DNA from: Hormiphora californensis
Taxonomy: Eukaryota; Ctenophora; Tentaculata; Cydippida; Pleurobrachiidae
Assembly: GCA_020137815.1 (NCBI GenBank)
Contig: CM035354.1
Coordinates: forward strand, 3,507,342-3,571,341
Reading direction: 5' to 3'
DNA length: 64,000 nucleotides
Shown here: positions 46,083-59,035 of the stretch, in pieces
Layout: each line of letters starts with the position of its first letter
Numbering within the stretch: position 1 is the first letter of the stretch
The notes under the pieces: model-generated
The model's database searches: none
The model's input: only the letters and a program-made list of their open reading frames with translations
Told to the model about the DNA's origin: nothing
Position numbers and translations under genes: made by a program

Positions 46083-46841
46083 AGAGAGATCAGAGACACA
46101 GAGTTTGATGAAATGTTTTTTTTTGTGTGATTATCATGTGTGACATATTTTCTTCAATTTATCTCTTGAAAAACACCATGAAACAACTTGTCGTAACATT
46201 ACAAAATCTCGGCCCATTGATGATTTATCGGTGCCCCATCTTTTAGACACTAAAACCCGTTTGCAGTAGCGCGCGATGCAGATATTTCAGACTTCACTGC
46301 GCGCAGGATGGGTTTACGTGGCCAGCACTGCACCAGACGGAGAGAGTCGGCACCCGATGACCGATCATGATGAGGTACGGGTTGGCGCCAAAATGACAGG
46401 TCGGCGCGTTGTCAAGCAGGTTGGTGTCGCCGCGCCATCCGTTCACTCAACTTGGGAAGTGTGTGACACGGATGGCACACACGTGGGGTTCCCGGAGCGT
46501 CCTGTGCCTGGCGGAGGGGCGATGCAAACCAGTCAGTACCTAGTCCACATTTATTTGAGATTTGTAAAACTGTCCAATGTATTCAACAGTACAATGTATT
46601 GCAGTGTGCACTGTGCATGTGTAAATGTGTACACTGTACAGTACAGTGTTCCCACTTCGTCAAAATATGAAATGCCACTGTCTATCTTTGCAACAGGATT
46701 ATGGGTTGTGTGTGTATGTTTGTGTGTGTCTACTGCACACATGACCATGTTTACCACATGTTGCACGCACACATTGTGTCAGTGTTTAGAGTTGCAATTT
46801 CCCAATAAATTCCTTTCTCTGTTGTCTTGTTTTGTGTTATC
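46083..46841. other. Spacer between SCFD1 and the Kv gene
   Basis: The 759 bp between two same-strand genes hold the SCFD1 3' UTR and the Kv 5' region. The open frame from 46276 has no recognisable product and ends in untranslated leader sequence. Confidence 0.5.
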
Positions 46842-49800
46842 ATGGACGCAGCAGCAGCGATTGTAGCAGCATCTGTAGCACGACAGAAACATAATCATGG
46901 TGATGAGAGTCACCATGGTGATAGAGGGGAGGGTCACCATGGTGATAGAGGGGAGAGTCACCATGGTGATAGAGAGTCACCGAGTCCCCATGGTAACGAG
47001 GATGAAAATCTAGATTCAGTACTTGGTGATCTCATGGCCTCACCTCCACCCCCTCCTAGAAAGGAGGGAGATCTAGAAAATGGGAAGGGGTTGGTTACAC
47101 CTAACCTCCCTGCTGTGCCAAAAGCTTCAGGAGGTTTTGCGGGCCTAGCAGCTGGATTAGCACGTAAGCGGCAGGAATCTGAGGAAGAGCAACCAGCCCC
47201 TGCTAAAGGAGATATGGGAAATGGAAAGGGGTTGGTTAACCCCCTAAATAATCCAAAAGCTCCAGGGGGTTTCGCAGGCCTAGCGGCTGGATTAGCACGA
47301 AAGGAGGGAGATATGGGAAATGGAAAGGGGTTGGTTAACCCACCAAATAATCCAAAAGCTCCAGGGGGTTTCGCAGGCCTAGCAGCTGGATTAGCACGAA
47401 AGGAGGGAGATCTAGAAAATGGAAAGGGAATGGTTAACCCCCCAAAAGCATCAGGGGGGTTTGCGGGTCTCGCAGCTGGATTAGCACGAAAGAGTTCACA
47501 AGGAGATAAACTAGGAACTCTCCCCAGCACTACTGATAGTATTAGTAACATCGCTGCTACAGCACCAAATAACCCAAGACAGGCATGGAGGAGGATCAGC
47601 GATCTTCTGAAATCTCTTGATGACGTACAACAGAGACCAGTTACACTGGGAATTGGGGATCCAGCCTCTACCAGGGGAGAGAAAGTGAAGATAAAAGTGG
47701 CAGGTTAGATGTTAGGGCTCAACTTATACAAAATGAAAACCTGTTATGGTACACTGATTTTTTGTCGTGTTTCAGGGATGAATTCAAACTGATAGTGTTC
47801 ATGGATAGGTGACTAGCCTCCCTCCCTCTCTATCAGGAGATATCTTTGTGACGTTTTATTCGACCCTGGCTCGATTCCCTGACACCTTACTGGGTGACCC
47901 AATTAGAAGGGAGCGGTACTGGAACGAGGCAGAGGGGATGTATGTGTTCAATAGGAACAGGCAGATGTTTGAGTGGGTACTACACTTTTATCAGTACAAC
48001 GGTGATCTATACATCCCTCAGGTACCAAGCAACAGGGCGTTGTGAGATGCGTGTAATAGCTTTCCAATGCAATTTCCATTTAGAATAGTTTCACGGGAGA
48101 GATCAAAAAGGTCCCATCTCTACTTAATTTAATTGTGAGTTTTCACCATCCTAAAACGACAAACGTATCCCTAACATCGCCATCTCCCTCCCAGAGCATG
48201 CCGGCGGATCTGATTGAAAGAGAGCTAGTTTTCTGGGGCCTATCCGATGGCAACTCCTCCAAAGTCAACAGCCCAGTTCGTGCCCCCTCCCCGAAGAAAG
48301 CACAGCGGCCCAAAGCAGCCCCAGTGCCACTGAGAGAGAGAATTTACAAGATGGTCAACGTTCCATATTCTTCCATTGCTGCCACGGTACTGAAAGTTGC
48401 CGTCAGAGCATTGTCCTGACAGGAAAGTTGTTTCTCTCTTTCACCCGAACCAAGTTAGATAGAACTAAGAGTCTGTTAGAGCATTGGCTTGGCGACAATC
48501 GAGGTCAGATTATTGGCATGACAGCTAAGAGTCAGAATATGATTTAATAGATCGTGATTATTTCAGATCTGGACTCTACTTGATGTGTTATTTATCCTCA
48601 TCTCCACGGCCGCCTTCACCATCGAAACAGAGCCATATATGGAGAGTCTGGGGAACAAAACCATAACTGGGAAACCCGGTGGAATGTTGATTACAGATTC
48701 ATTTTTCATTATAGACGGGTTAGTGCGGCTGGGATGGGTTAGGTTGTCAATAACTAGGTGAGATCGTTATTTAACTAGGTGAGAGCATGGTGAGATCGTT
48801 ACTTTAACTAGGTGAGAGCAGGTAAGATCGTTACTTTAACTAGATGAGAGCAAGTGAGATCGTTACTTTAACTAGGTGAGAGGCAGCTTTGCACTGACCT
48901 CCTCTCTTACACCTAGGGTCTGTGTGACATTCTTCTCCGCTGATCTCATACTAAAATTTGTAAGTTGGCCAAAGAAACTCGCATTCTTCTACGAAGTACT
49001 AAACTGGTTGGACATGACAGCGGTGGCCCCATTTTATATTCAGGTACATTGAGATAGCCCTGCCCCTTTTTGAGACCCGTTCGAGGTTCCCAGGATTATT
49101 CCCACAGGCTAACATTTAGCAGCTCCTAAACCACCACCCCTCTCCCTACAGCTGGTGACGGTAGTTTTTAACGGCTTCCAAATTATCCATCTCCCCACAT
49201 TGTTTATCCTCCGAATTGGACGGGTGGTGCGACTCTTTAAACTGGTCAGAAGAATCCCTGCCCTGACCTTGGTTATCAATATCATTAGCGGCAGTTACAA
49301 GGAAATGGGAATGCTAGCCATCTTGTGGAGTATTTCTGTAAGTATACACTGCTCCACCGCAAAGTTATTGTATGATATATACCCCTACACTGCTCCACCG
49401 CAAAGTTATTGTCTGATATATAACCCCTACACTTGTTCCACCACAAAGTTATTCCCCCACTTCCCAGGTTTATATCTCTGCTGCGATGGTGTATTACTTG
49501 GAGAATATGGAGGGAGATAGTGATCAGTTTGGTACCATGTTGAGTGCTCTCTGGTGGAGTGTGGTTACCATGGGAACCGTGGGATACGGGGATATATCTC
49601 CTGCCACTGCAGGGGGAAAGGTATACCCAATAGGGGGAGGGTGACATATCTCCTGCAACTGCAATGGAAAGGTTGGCCACATTGATACCTGAGTAAGATC
49701 GACGTCGCGCGCGACTGAGATCGATCTCACATGCGGAGCGAGAATAGGTTGCAATGGAGCCAAGGGGAAAGGTACTCAATGGGGGCGGGGGATATATCTC

Positions 49801-50199
49801 CTGCAACTGCAGGTGGAAAGGTACTCAATGGGGGGTCCTAGGCTCTAGAAAAGTGCCAACAGATACTGAACTAACATGTCGCCCCTCTAATTCCAGACTG
49901 CAGCAGTGTTTGTTGTGTTTGGCTCAATGATATTCCTGACTCTACCAATGACCGTCATCGTCAGCAAGTTCAACGACGTAAGTTGTCAAGTGATGCCCAT
50001 ATATGGTCAAACACCTAAGTGAAAGTACCAGACAGGTAATATAATCGGTTACCCAACAAGTAAATAATGGGCTGTTTAATTCTTGCAGGTGTACGATGTG
50101 ATGAAGAAGAATGAAAAGATGGATAAATCTCGGAGGAACTTTGATTCTCTGCCACTGAAAGAAAAGATTCTGCTGGTCCAATCACGAGCCATGATATAA
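46842..50199 (+). CDS. Shaker-type voltage-gated potassium channel
   Basis: Exons: 46842-47703, 47837-48021, 48195-48386, 48567-48718, 48917-49043, 49152-49337, 49468-49620, 49897-49977, 50089-50199; 682 aa with all phases consistent. The long N-terminus has His-Gly-Asp repeats, then about four copies of a 20-33-aa unit containing GGFAGLAAGLARK. A T1 tetramerisation domain follows (VKIKVAGDIFVTFYSTLARF, FNRNRQMFEWVLHFYQ). Then S1 (LLDVLFILISTAAF), S2 (FFSADLILKFV), S3, S4 (LRIGRVVRLFKLVRR), pore helix and filter TMGTVGYGD, and S6 (FGSMIFLTLPMTVIVSKF). The filter has Gly where Thr is usual before TVGYGD, and S6 has LPMT in place of PVP. Convergent with the anoctamin, stops 312 bp apart. Confidence 0.92.
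48755..48885 (+). repeat. About 33-bp repeat carrying donor-like motifs, Kv intron 4
   Basis: Four copies containing AGGTGAGAGC and AGATCGTTACTTTAAC. Each unit offers AG|GTGAG or AG|GTAAG, i.e. good 5' splice-site consensus. Confidence 0.75.
49588..49835 (+). repeat. Duplicated exon-7 end and donor in Kv intron 7
   Basis: The end of the selectivity-filter exon (GATATATCTCCTGCCACTGC, then GGGGGAAAG|GT) recurs downstream as diverged copies. Donor-like GGAAAG|GT ends fall at 49671, 49771 and 49820. Confidence 0.7.
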
Positions 50200-50511
50200 T
50201 CTGCACTATTCATTTGAACATGACATGTTCTGGGTTTAGAAACAATATTTCAGCATCATATAACGATTTTTGTGTGTTTCGCAGCAGTACACTTCATGAT
50301 TATTTCCCAGGAAAATCAGTTTGTATTGATTCTATACCCGGACTCCGATTAGGATTCACCTTGCCTTGCTCGACCATGTTTCACTGCGCCCCGCAAAATA
50401 GATTTCACCATGTGATCGGACAACAAGTCCCAAAAACAATTCAAAACAATTATATCTTCTCAAAACAGTGTAGCACAGAAAACCATTGAACAACAATTGC
50501 CACATGACATG

Positions 50512-53500
50512 TCAAACAACCAAATCCCCCAAATCTTTCATTTCTAAGACCCCCTGATCCTCTGATAAGACGTGTCTATGATTGTTATTATTGTTCTGAC
50601 CAGCTGCTTGTTTGGGGGGAGGAGACATCCCCTTCTCAGTACAGTTCTCAGATCCGTGTTTACTGTTTGCCTCCCTGGCCCTCAGCGCCTCCTTCCCCAG
50701 GTACTTCTCCCTCTCCATGGCAGTCTGGACATGCTCGGGGATGTCCGGGATAAACCAGTCGACCAAGCCGGTTATAAAAAATACAAAGTGTTCAAAAACT
50801 AGAACGAAGCCCAGCCGTGCCCCCGTCACTTTCATCCAGATTCCGGAGTTGGTTAGGGATGTACTGAAAAACTGACGGTATCTGGAGGGAGAGAAAGAAC
50901 GGGGTTATAAATCAGCTGAAAGAGTATGGGGAACAGTTTCAGACTGGGGGAAAGATGTAGCTTCAAGCGGTTCAGGGGGAACAGTAAAAGTTATTTACTA
51001 ATAAAAACAGCTGCACAGTTTATAACATCACACATACCTGCACTCAGTCGCGTCTGGTAGACCCAGGGTATCCAGTGAGGCCCGAACAGTTTCAGTCAGG
51101 TTCAGGGACGCTATATCACACCGCCCCAGGGTGTAATTAGCGTAGTTAGTGAGATCTGCATCGACCGTGTACATGTATACCAGGCGGGGTATGAACTCAG
51201 ACGTGAAGGCTATTATACAGGCCTGCAGGGTGGGGTTAGTGGTTAGTTGTGGGTAAAGTAGGTGGATATGAAGGCTATAATAAAGGCCTGAGGAGGGGGC
51301 TTAGGACTTAGGAGCAAACATACCTCCCAACACCAACAATGAAATGTTCAACCCAATATCCAATATACCACCCATACTCACATTACAAATCACAGCTAAA
51401 GTTGAGACCCGTTCTAGGATGTCAAACCAGATCCCAATATCCTCGGCTCTGTCCGGCACACATCTCCGGGTTGAACAGATGAACTTATTGCTATCCAGTC
51501 GTATCTCTATTATGTTGTTCAGGAGAGCGAATACGGGTGCGAGGGGGAAACAGGCCACGAATATCGTAATAAACCCGTATTGGATAACTGAAGGAGGAGG
51601 GTGATAGTGGCTGTTATTGAGAGACTTGTTTTTGTCCTACATAGATAGAATTCTACGAGTATAGAGGATAACGAAGCGAAGTGTGAAACTAGTAAAAGAG
51701 CTGCAAGATGAACTGAACTACAAGTTCATGAATGAAAAATGAGCTACTCACCCATCTCAAGATATTCATCAAATAGGCCATCCTCAGGCCATGGCTCCAG
51801 TTGAAACTCTCTGTCCCAGTTGGGGAAGTTCTTCATGTCATCTTCACCACTCCTTCTCTTCAGCCATACTTTCAACCTCCTACAGGAGGGGGGCATGTCA
51901 TTTGCTAAAATATCACCACTTCCGTAATACTCAGGAAGAGCCCTTTTCGGCTGTCATTTTATGAAAGTGCAGTCTGAGCCACACAAACTATAGGCGGAGC
52001 GAGAGTCCTTGGCTTCTGTAGAAAAAAGGGACTTACGGTACACCAAGTTCCAGAAAGTTCCCGATGGTCTGTTTTCCCACCATAATCACAAACAGCTGTA
52101 TACAAAGATCTAGGAGACAGCCAAATGAACTACACTGAAAATAGAAACAGAATGTCAAAACTAGATGTTTCTTTGTACGTATACCTATTAGCTCAATTCG
52201 GATTCACAGTTAGTTAGTTTCGTGTTCTATAGGATCGGAAAGGGGTTTGGAGGAGGTGTTACAATGAAAGTGGAGTTACAGGGGTGTGGTTAAAATGAAT
52301 CGGGGGCAATCTATCAGGCGGGACTCGAGATTAGGGCCGAGGGGTGACAGTTATAAGTTCTACTGAATATTCTGACTGTGTTTATTAGAAATACAATGAA
52401 GGTCCCATCTAGATGGTATAAACTGATACTGGGCTAGATCGCATCCAAAACCAAAAGTAAATTACTCATTCTCACGATCCTTATATTCGAATCCTTATCC
52501 ATGGCACCACGCCATCATATCCCATGTTTAAGAGACTGATAATAACCTAGGCAACAACGCTACCCCTCTCCACATCGGGCAGAGTCTGAACCATAATCCC
52601 ATCTCTTGTTCTCTAGAATGTTGTACCATGCCAGCTAACAGTTTAGCTTCGTTAACAAAACATAGTTCTCTATTTGCTAGTACATTTACCTCTTCCTGTC
52701 GGTATCCCAGCAGTAGATTATACTCAGGGGGTGTTCCATTGAATCGCCCCTGGATGAACGCTATATAGAATATCGAACTGTAGAAGTTGACAAACTGGAA
52801 CATATACATTTTAAAGGACAGTGCGTCCTCGTACTCAGTTTGTGTTCTGTGCATCTCTGAGAGGGAAAGAGGGGGTGGTGTTTTTTGAGAGATAACTGTC
52901 AGAGCATTGGCTTGACAGATAGATAAAGTCTAAATTCTTTGGACCGTGATCCTAATCAAGTCAATCAATTCTTTACAACCACACAGATCACACATGTATC
53001 ACACACAGATCACACACATGTATCACACTCACCCCAGTCGGTTAGCATGTGAGCTATTTTATAGTAGATAGTTGACATAAAGAGGATGAATATGAAATTA
53101 GCACTGGCCCCGGCTCCACTGATTATCATTCCGCTCACAGCCATGTCATCATTCAGGGAGGTCTTGGCGATAATACCTCGTACTGCTAGCCGGTATACAA
53201 TCACACCAAGCACCGCTGCTAGGACCAGAGATATCTGAGAGGGGGATTTGGTGATTTGTGGGCTCACACCGTCATTTTATTTCAAAATCGAGGGTTTGGT
53301 AGATCAAGTGGTGATGTAATGAACCACCGACCACGTGTGTAATCATCATCCCTACATGCATGGCACTGGGTACCAGCATCCCCTGTGTAGCTAACTTCAT
53401 TCAGTCAAGTTATATTAAGAGAGTAAAAGTAAGATTGTTACATTTACTAAAGAGAGAATAAAAGTAAGATTGATATGTTGAATAAAGGGGGGTTGACTCA

Positions 53501-55688
53501 CCATGAATACGGACACCATGAATGCTGAAGCGAGGCGGGGGTACCGTGCTCTATTAGGGATTGTAGGCTCCATTTTCATGGTAACAGGATTAACCTCAGT
53601 CTCAGTAGCCTTCTGTTCGTATTGAGGCCGGGGTGGTTCATCCTGACCCTCAAAACCCAGGGTATCCCATTCAAAGGCCTTGGAGGATTGTTCTCTCTTC
53701 CAGAACTCGAGAAACAGTCGAGCTGCGAGGAAGGGGAGGAGTGTTAGGAAATTGATAGGGTAGACGGAGGTAAAGGAGTGTCAGGAAATCGTGAGGAGAG
53801 GGGAGGGCTGCGAGTGAGGGGGTGTTCGGAAACGGGGGAGGGGAGACATTGCCGGTCTAGCTTTAGGATTCTCATTATATTAGAGAGAAGCGTGAGGTAA
53901 TGAGGTACTATGAACGTGATATATCGGTAATCGGTCTAGTGCTATCTCGACTATGATGTGAGGTATCTTTCCTGTCTCTCTTGTCGACAGGAAGGAGAGT
54001 CTAAAAGGACCCCTAGCAGATAAACATGTCGATATATGTGTGAGGGGGAGAGAGGAATTATTTACATCACTATTTTTCTATATTTTCTCGTTTTATGTTT
54101 TGACAGTTCCTTCTTGATGTGGCCGGTCCCTTCATAGTTTTTAACACACCAGATCGTGTAGGAAGTGTTCGGGAAAAGGGGTGTGGTCTCATATATTTCA
54201 ATTTACATGACTATGCAATCATTGGTTTTAGTGAAGTTTTATAGCTGTACACAGTCATATCATGTTAGATGTATGTTAGAACATGTACTACTTACCCCAA
54301 ATAGACATGAAGACTGAGAAAGCAACTGTAAAGTTGTTATCAAATAGATGCGATATCCGGACTCCCTTGCAGTCCAGTTTCTCGAACTGGCAGGTGTCAC
54401 ACCGTGGGCACATAAGAAAGTCATCAGGTCTATCACAAATACCATCACTGAAAATCATATAATCAGGGGTTTTAGTTTAGGGGGACCACAGGAGCATTTC
54501 AGACAATCTCATATTTTAGTACAATTTTCTAGTTGAGTCGCTTGACACTGTATCTGTGCCCCGCACGGAACACAGAATAAAAAGAAAGTGTGAACAATTT
54601 AACTTTTTAGTACAATTTTCAAGTGTAATTCAAAAACATATTAACTAACTAGTGCTTTTTTTTCTCGTACTCACGCTATTTCATTGCTGTTAAATGTAAG
54701 GACTCCGTAAATAAAACAAATGACTCCAACTACGCTTGGTACTATCAGCCAGGTCGTGTAGAATCCCAGCCAACAGAAATACAGACCCACCTTCTCACCA
54801 AAATACTGCCTGGAAGAGGGAGATGGGGTTAAATAATATGAATATCGGTGTCCATGCGGTAGGTATAGGTAGTTTATACTAAAGGGCCCGGGCAGGAAAT
54901 CAATTCACCCCCCCCCCCCTGGTCGGTGGCCAGGAGGGCCCGGACAGGAAATCAATTCCCCCTCCTGGTCGGTGGCCAGGGACTGATCAGGTTATCAGAT
55001 CTCTACCAATAAAAAGATAATGACCAAGTTGCGGTTTCTAGAAATCAATAACCCCTATCTCATTCATTGTTCATTCTAAGAATTTGTCGGCATACTAATC
55101 TGTCCCCCTATCATATACAGCTCTCTATACTTTATTTTTCTCTCCCTCCCTTTTCTCTCTTCACTTTTCTCTCCCTCATTTTCTAAATAAATTTTCTAGG
55201 GGTGCACAATGATTCTTTCTGCAACTCATTACTAGTGCTCATAATTTGAAGTATCACACGTCTTGTAGTGCGAATTGTTATTGGTATCTTTGCAATATAT
55301 CCTAGATCCGGGGCAACCCTATAGTTATTACAGTGGGACCCCGATTTACCGGGATGCTCGGGGAAAGGGTTTTGCCCGGTAAATCGGGGTTCCGGCAAAT
55401 CGGGGCCCGGTAAATCAGGGTCCGACTGTAGTTACAGACACGTTACCTGATGTGGTCGAGTGGTTGTGCATTCTTCCACATGGCAAACCTGCCCCAACTT
55501 CTAAACAACTTCTGTCTATCTGTCTCCTCCCTAACTCCCCCGTCCGGAGGTGGGGGTTGTTCGTCCAGACTACCATCGTGCAGGGGGAATGCGCTGAGGT
55601 ATACGCTGGTATCTAGTAGTCTCTGGATACCAATTTTAGTCCTCTCGCTCTGTCCCGTGTGTGGGGTCCTCTGCAAAATACTATTCAC
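50512..55688 (-). CDS. Anoctamin (TMEM16) family protein, 5' end missing
   Basis: Calcium-activated chloride channel or lipid scramblase family. Exons 5' to 3': 55688-55447, 54809-54675, 54447-54296, 53722-53502, 53234-53033, 52856-52690, 52134-52037, 51879-51752, 51587-51382, 51222-51038, 50881-50512; phases agree, 701 codons. Landmarks: [136 protein letters not shown] and [13 protein letters not shown]. The acidic residues of DEYLEM and EIRLD, which bind calcium in the family, are present. The N-terminal dimerisation region must lie in exons upstream of 55688 that I could not find. Confidence 0.9.
54900..54985. repeat. Short tandem duplication in an anoctamin intron
   Basis: GGCAGGAAATCAATTC-type sequence followed by CCTGGTCGGTGGCCAGG occurs twice in tandem around a poly-C run. 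Confidence 0.6.
55331..55428. mobile_element. Short pogo-like MITE in an anoctamin intron
   Basis: 98 bp, TA-flanked (55329-55330, 55429-55430). It begins CAGTGGGACCCCGATTTACC and ends CAGGGTCCGACTG. Same family as the 36353 and 38573 copies and internally closest to the 7972 fragment (CCGGGATGCTCGGGG). Confidence 0.75.
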
Positions 55689-55712
55689 CTGAGGAATGGG
55701 TGGAATTGGTTC

Positions 55713-55894
55713 TAGAAGAGTCTTAGTAGAGTTCTAGAAGAGTTCTAGAAGAGTTTATGAAGAGTTTTAGAAGAGTTCTAGAAGAGTTTTAGAAGAGTTT
55801 TAGAAGAGTTTATGAAGATTTTTAGAAGAGTTCTAGAAGAGTCTTATAAGAGTTCTAGAAGAGTCAAAGAAGAGTCATAGAAGAGTTCTAGAAG
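55713..55894. repeat. 11-bp minisatellite, about 16 copies
   Basis: Unit TAGAAGAGTTC with T, C and A variants, repeated about every 11 bp directly 5' of the first anoctamin exon found. Confidence 0.85.
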
Positions 55895-56316
55895 AAATCG
55901 GAGAAAGGAGATCTTAAGAGATATTGGAAATACTTTCTTCTGATCGTGCAATACTTTCTGGGAAAGTATCGCACGATTCACGATCCCTAGTCAACTAAGC
56001 TGAGATTGAATGAAGATGCGACATGAGGTTCTACAGGTTACAAGCCTTGTCAATCGAATTGAACTAGATCAAGAATATGCATTTTGGGGGTTAGTATTCG
56101 AACATATTTTGTGAATATCGATTATTATATTCGTCGAAATTCGGACCCTGATAAATCTTCGATTCTTTTCAACCCTGAAAGTTTTTATCCTTGTTTCACG
56201 CATAAAAGTGTTTCCTTCTAGTGGTCCCAACATCTCCCTCTCTTATCAGAGAGACCCTAGGGTCGTCCACATTCGATATTATATGTGAATGAAAAAACAA
56301 TGCCGCCCTGCACGTG

Positions 56317-56524
<208 letters not shown>

Positions 56525-57210
56525 GAAATGAAAGGGAGACAGTGCAAGAAGGCGCCGTCAGTACTCTCTCACATGGCTTCGTGTTTTCTACCTCTCATTC
56601 TACATCTTCAGTTTTTTCAACAGCTTGATAATATCTGCGCTTGTTTTGAGACCGGAACTTCGCCATTGACCATTGTCAAAAATTGAAAGAGATAGAAAGA
56701 TAGAGAGAGTGAGAGAGTGAGAGAGAGAGAGTGAGAGAAAGAGAGAGAGAGGGAGAGAGAGATAGAGAGAGAGAGAGTGAGAGAAACACGTCACGGCGAC
56801 AACGGTCTAAATCTGCGTTCTGAACAAATATTAGGTCCTTCGTCATAACCTCCTCCTACGCCGGGCGGACTTCCAAGATTAGCTTCCAGGTTAGATCTGG
56901 AGAGAAAAAAAGAGAAGAGAGCGGGAGAGAAAGAGATGGAGAGAAAATTAGTATCAGAGAGAGGAAGAGGAAGAAAGAGAGCTAGTTTTTATTAAGACAA
57001 ATAGATTATGATTTTAAAATAGAATAACTTTCGCCCAAGTATAATATTTATTGGACCCTTAATGGACTCTAATGCCTTTTTTCTCTTTTCCCGTGACCTG
57101 GATAGAAGGGTATTTAAAAAGCATTTCAAGCAAATTTTGAATTCCTTCTCGCGCTTTAAGTTGCCTAAAATCACACCTACTAGGCCAAGGGAAGGAACAA
57201 TCTAAATTAC

Positions 57211-57435
57211 TATCTCCCCTTACCGGTTACCCCATTCCCTTCCCACTTCCCTTTCCCACTATCGATAGCATGGGAAGATTGCTATCTCCCCTTACCCCAT
57301 TCCCTTCCCACCTTCATTTCCCACTATCGATAGCATTGGAAGATAGCTATCTCCCCTTACCCCATTCCCTTCCCACTTCCCCTTCCCACTATATCGATAG
57401 CATGGGAAGATACCTATCTCAGTATCTCCCCTTAC
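57211..57435. repeat. Minisatellite, about 65-72-bp unit, three copies
   Basis: Each copy contains TATCTCCCCTTACC, CCCATTCCCTTCCCAC and CACTATCGATAGCAT with small indels. Confidence 0.8.
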
Positions 57436-57846
57436 CGCAACATATTGTGTGATAGCCTCCCCCAGCCCTCTCTCCAAGTTGACCCCTGATCTGGCCTCTA
57501 TTACAAGGTGGAGTTCAATATGTTCTATATATTACACGATCGCTCTTATAGATATCTCTCTCTCTCTCTTTTGTCATCAGTCTAACTTCTCGATACTTGA
57601 AATATACTGATGGATATATCGTTCTGTGTGTACTGGTGACTGCCTCCAATTCAGAGAGGATCGATCTGCCGAGCCCCCACTAAGCCGCCACCCAACACCA
57701 CAGTTCCCATAGTTCCCACAGTTCCCCATCGCCATGTACCTCGACAGTTGAGCACGTGCTTTAGATATTTGCTTGTGAGAGACATGTTGTCATCTTAAAA
57801 CGCTTGTACCCTCGTTGCAACTTTGCTGCTGCGAGTGGCCGCCCAG

Positions 57847-57865
57847 AAAGAGAGAGATAGAGAGA

Positions 57866-57956
<91 letters not shown>

Positions 57957-57970
57957 CGATAGAGAGAGAT
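57847..57970. repeat. (GA)n array
   Basis: Mostly pure GA with single interruptions near 57922 and 57953-57961. Confidence 0.9.
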
Positions 57971-58080
57971 ACAGAACGAAGAGCTACTAGCCGAAAGAGA
58001 GCTAAGCTGTGTCTAGGTCATTATAACTTTATGGCAAAGCTTCCTCTCGACGGAAAGAGCTATACAGACAGCAAAAAGAT

Positions 58081-58185
<105 letters not shown>

Positions 58186-58913
58186 AGTCCACAGGTCTGT
58201 TTAGTGGATATAGAACTTCTTGTGTGTGTTTACGTGGTTTGATACTGGACTGAGTGGACACAAGAATATTACAGCACCCTCTTTCTCTCTCTCTTTACCA
58301 ATTACCATAGCCCAATAGTTGTGTCACATACAGACCGTATCACCCCCGCAGACCCCGTGACGTATACAGTGACGTCACAGGTACTCGTTCCCTCCCCCAC
58401 TGCAGTTGTTGTTGATCTCCCGCTCTCAAAGCTCGGACCGACCCGCAATAACGTCTGGGTAAATTAACATTGAAAATATGTGCATTGTTGGCAGTATGAT
58501 AGGTTTCTAGCAGCAGTGTACCCTCCCACACCAGCTCCCTCTATTACTGACGTCTGTGTTATATAGTGTGTCAGTTGCAATTGCATTTACTCCCCCACCA
58601 GCTCTCAGTCAGGACCATCTAGGAACTACACGCACCGCGGATATAGTATATTATTAGGAACTATTATACGTACACAGTGTATTTCTGTCCCCCCAACTCT
58701 CTCTCTCTCTGTCTTCGTGATGGTAGTTTCAAATCGGCAGTCCCACCGTCTAACTCTATACACATGTTATAATTCCAGCTCTCTACTACCTTGCTACTGA
58801 AGCCCTTCTTGAATGCATGTCTTCATGGTTGAGAGGTAGTTGTTCAAGGCTCCAGCTTCCAGCACCAATTGTCTTCTAATTAGTATGTTACCCCACCACT
58901 ACTGCAGCTTGCT

Positions 58914-59035
<122 letters not shown>

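Noticed and set aside
46276-46866. 196-codon open frame upstream of the Kv gene
   Set aside because: No domain, composition or conservation signal, and it overlaps the Kv leader and start codon in another frame.
46958-47551. 197-codon minus-strand frame opposite Kv exon 1
   Set aside because: Shadow of the Gly/Ala/Pro repeats of the Kv N-terminus.
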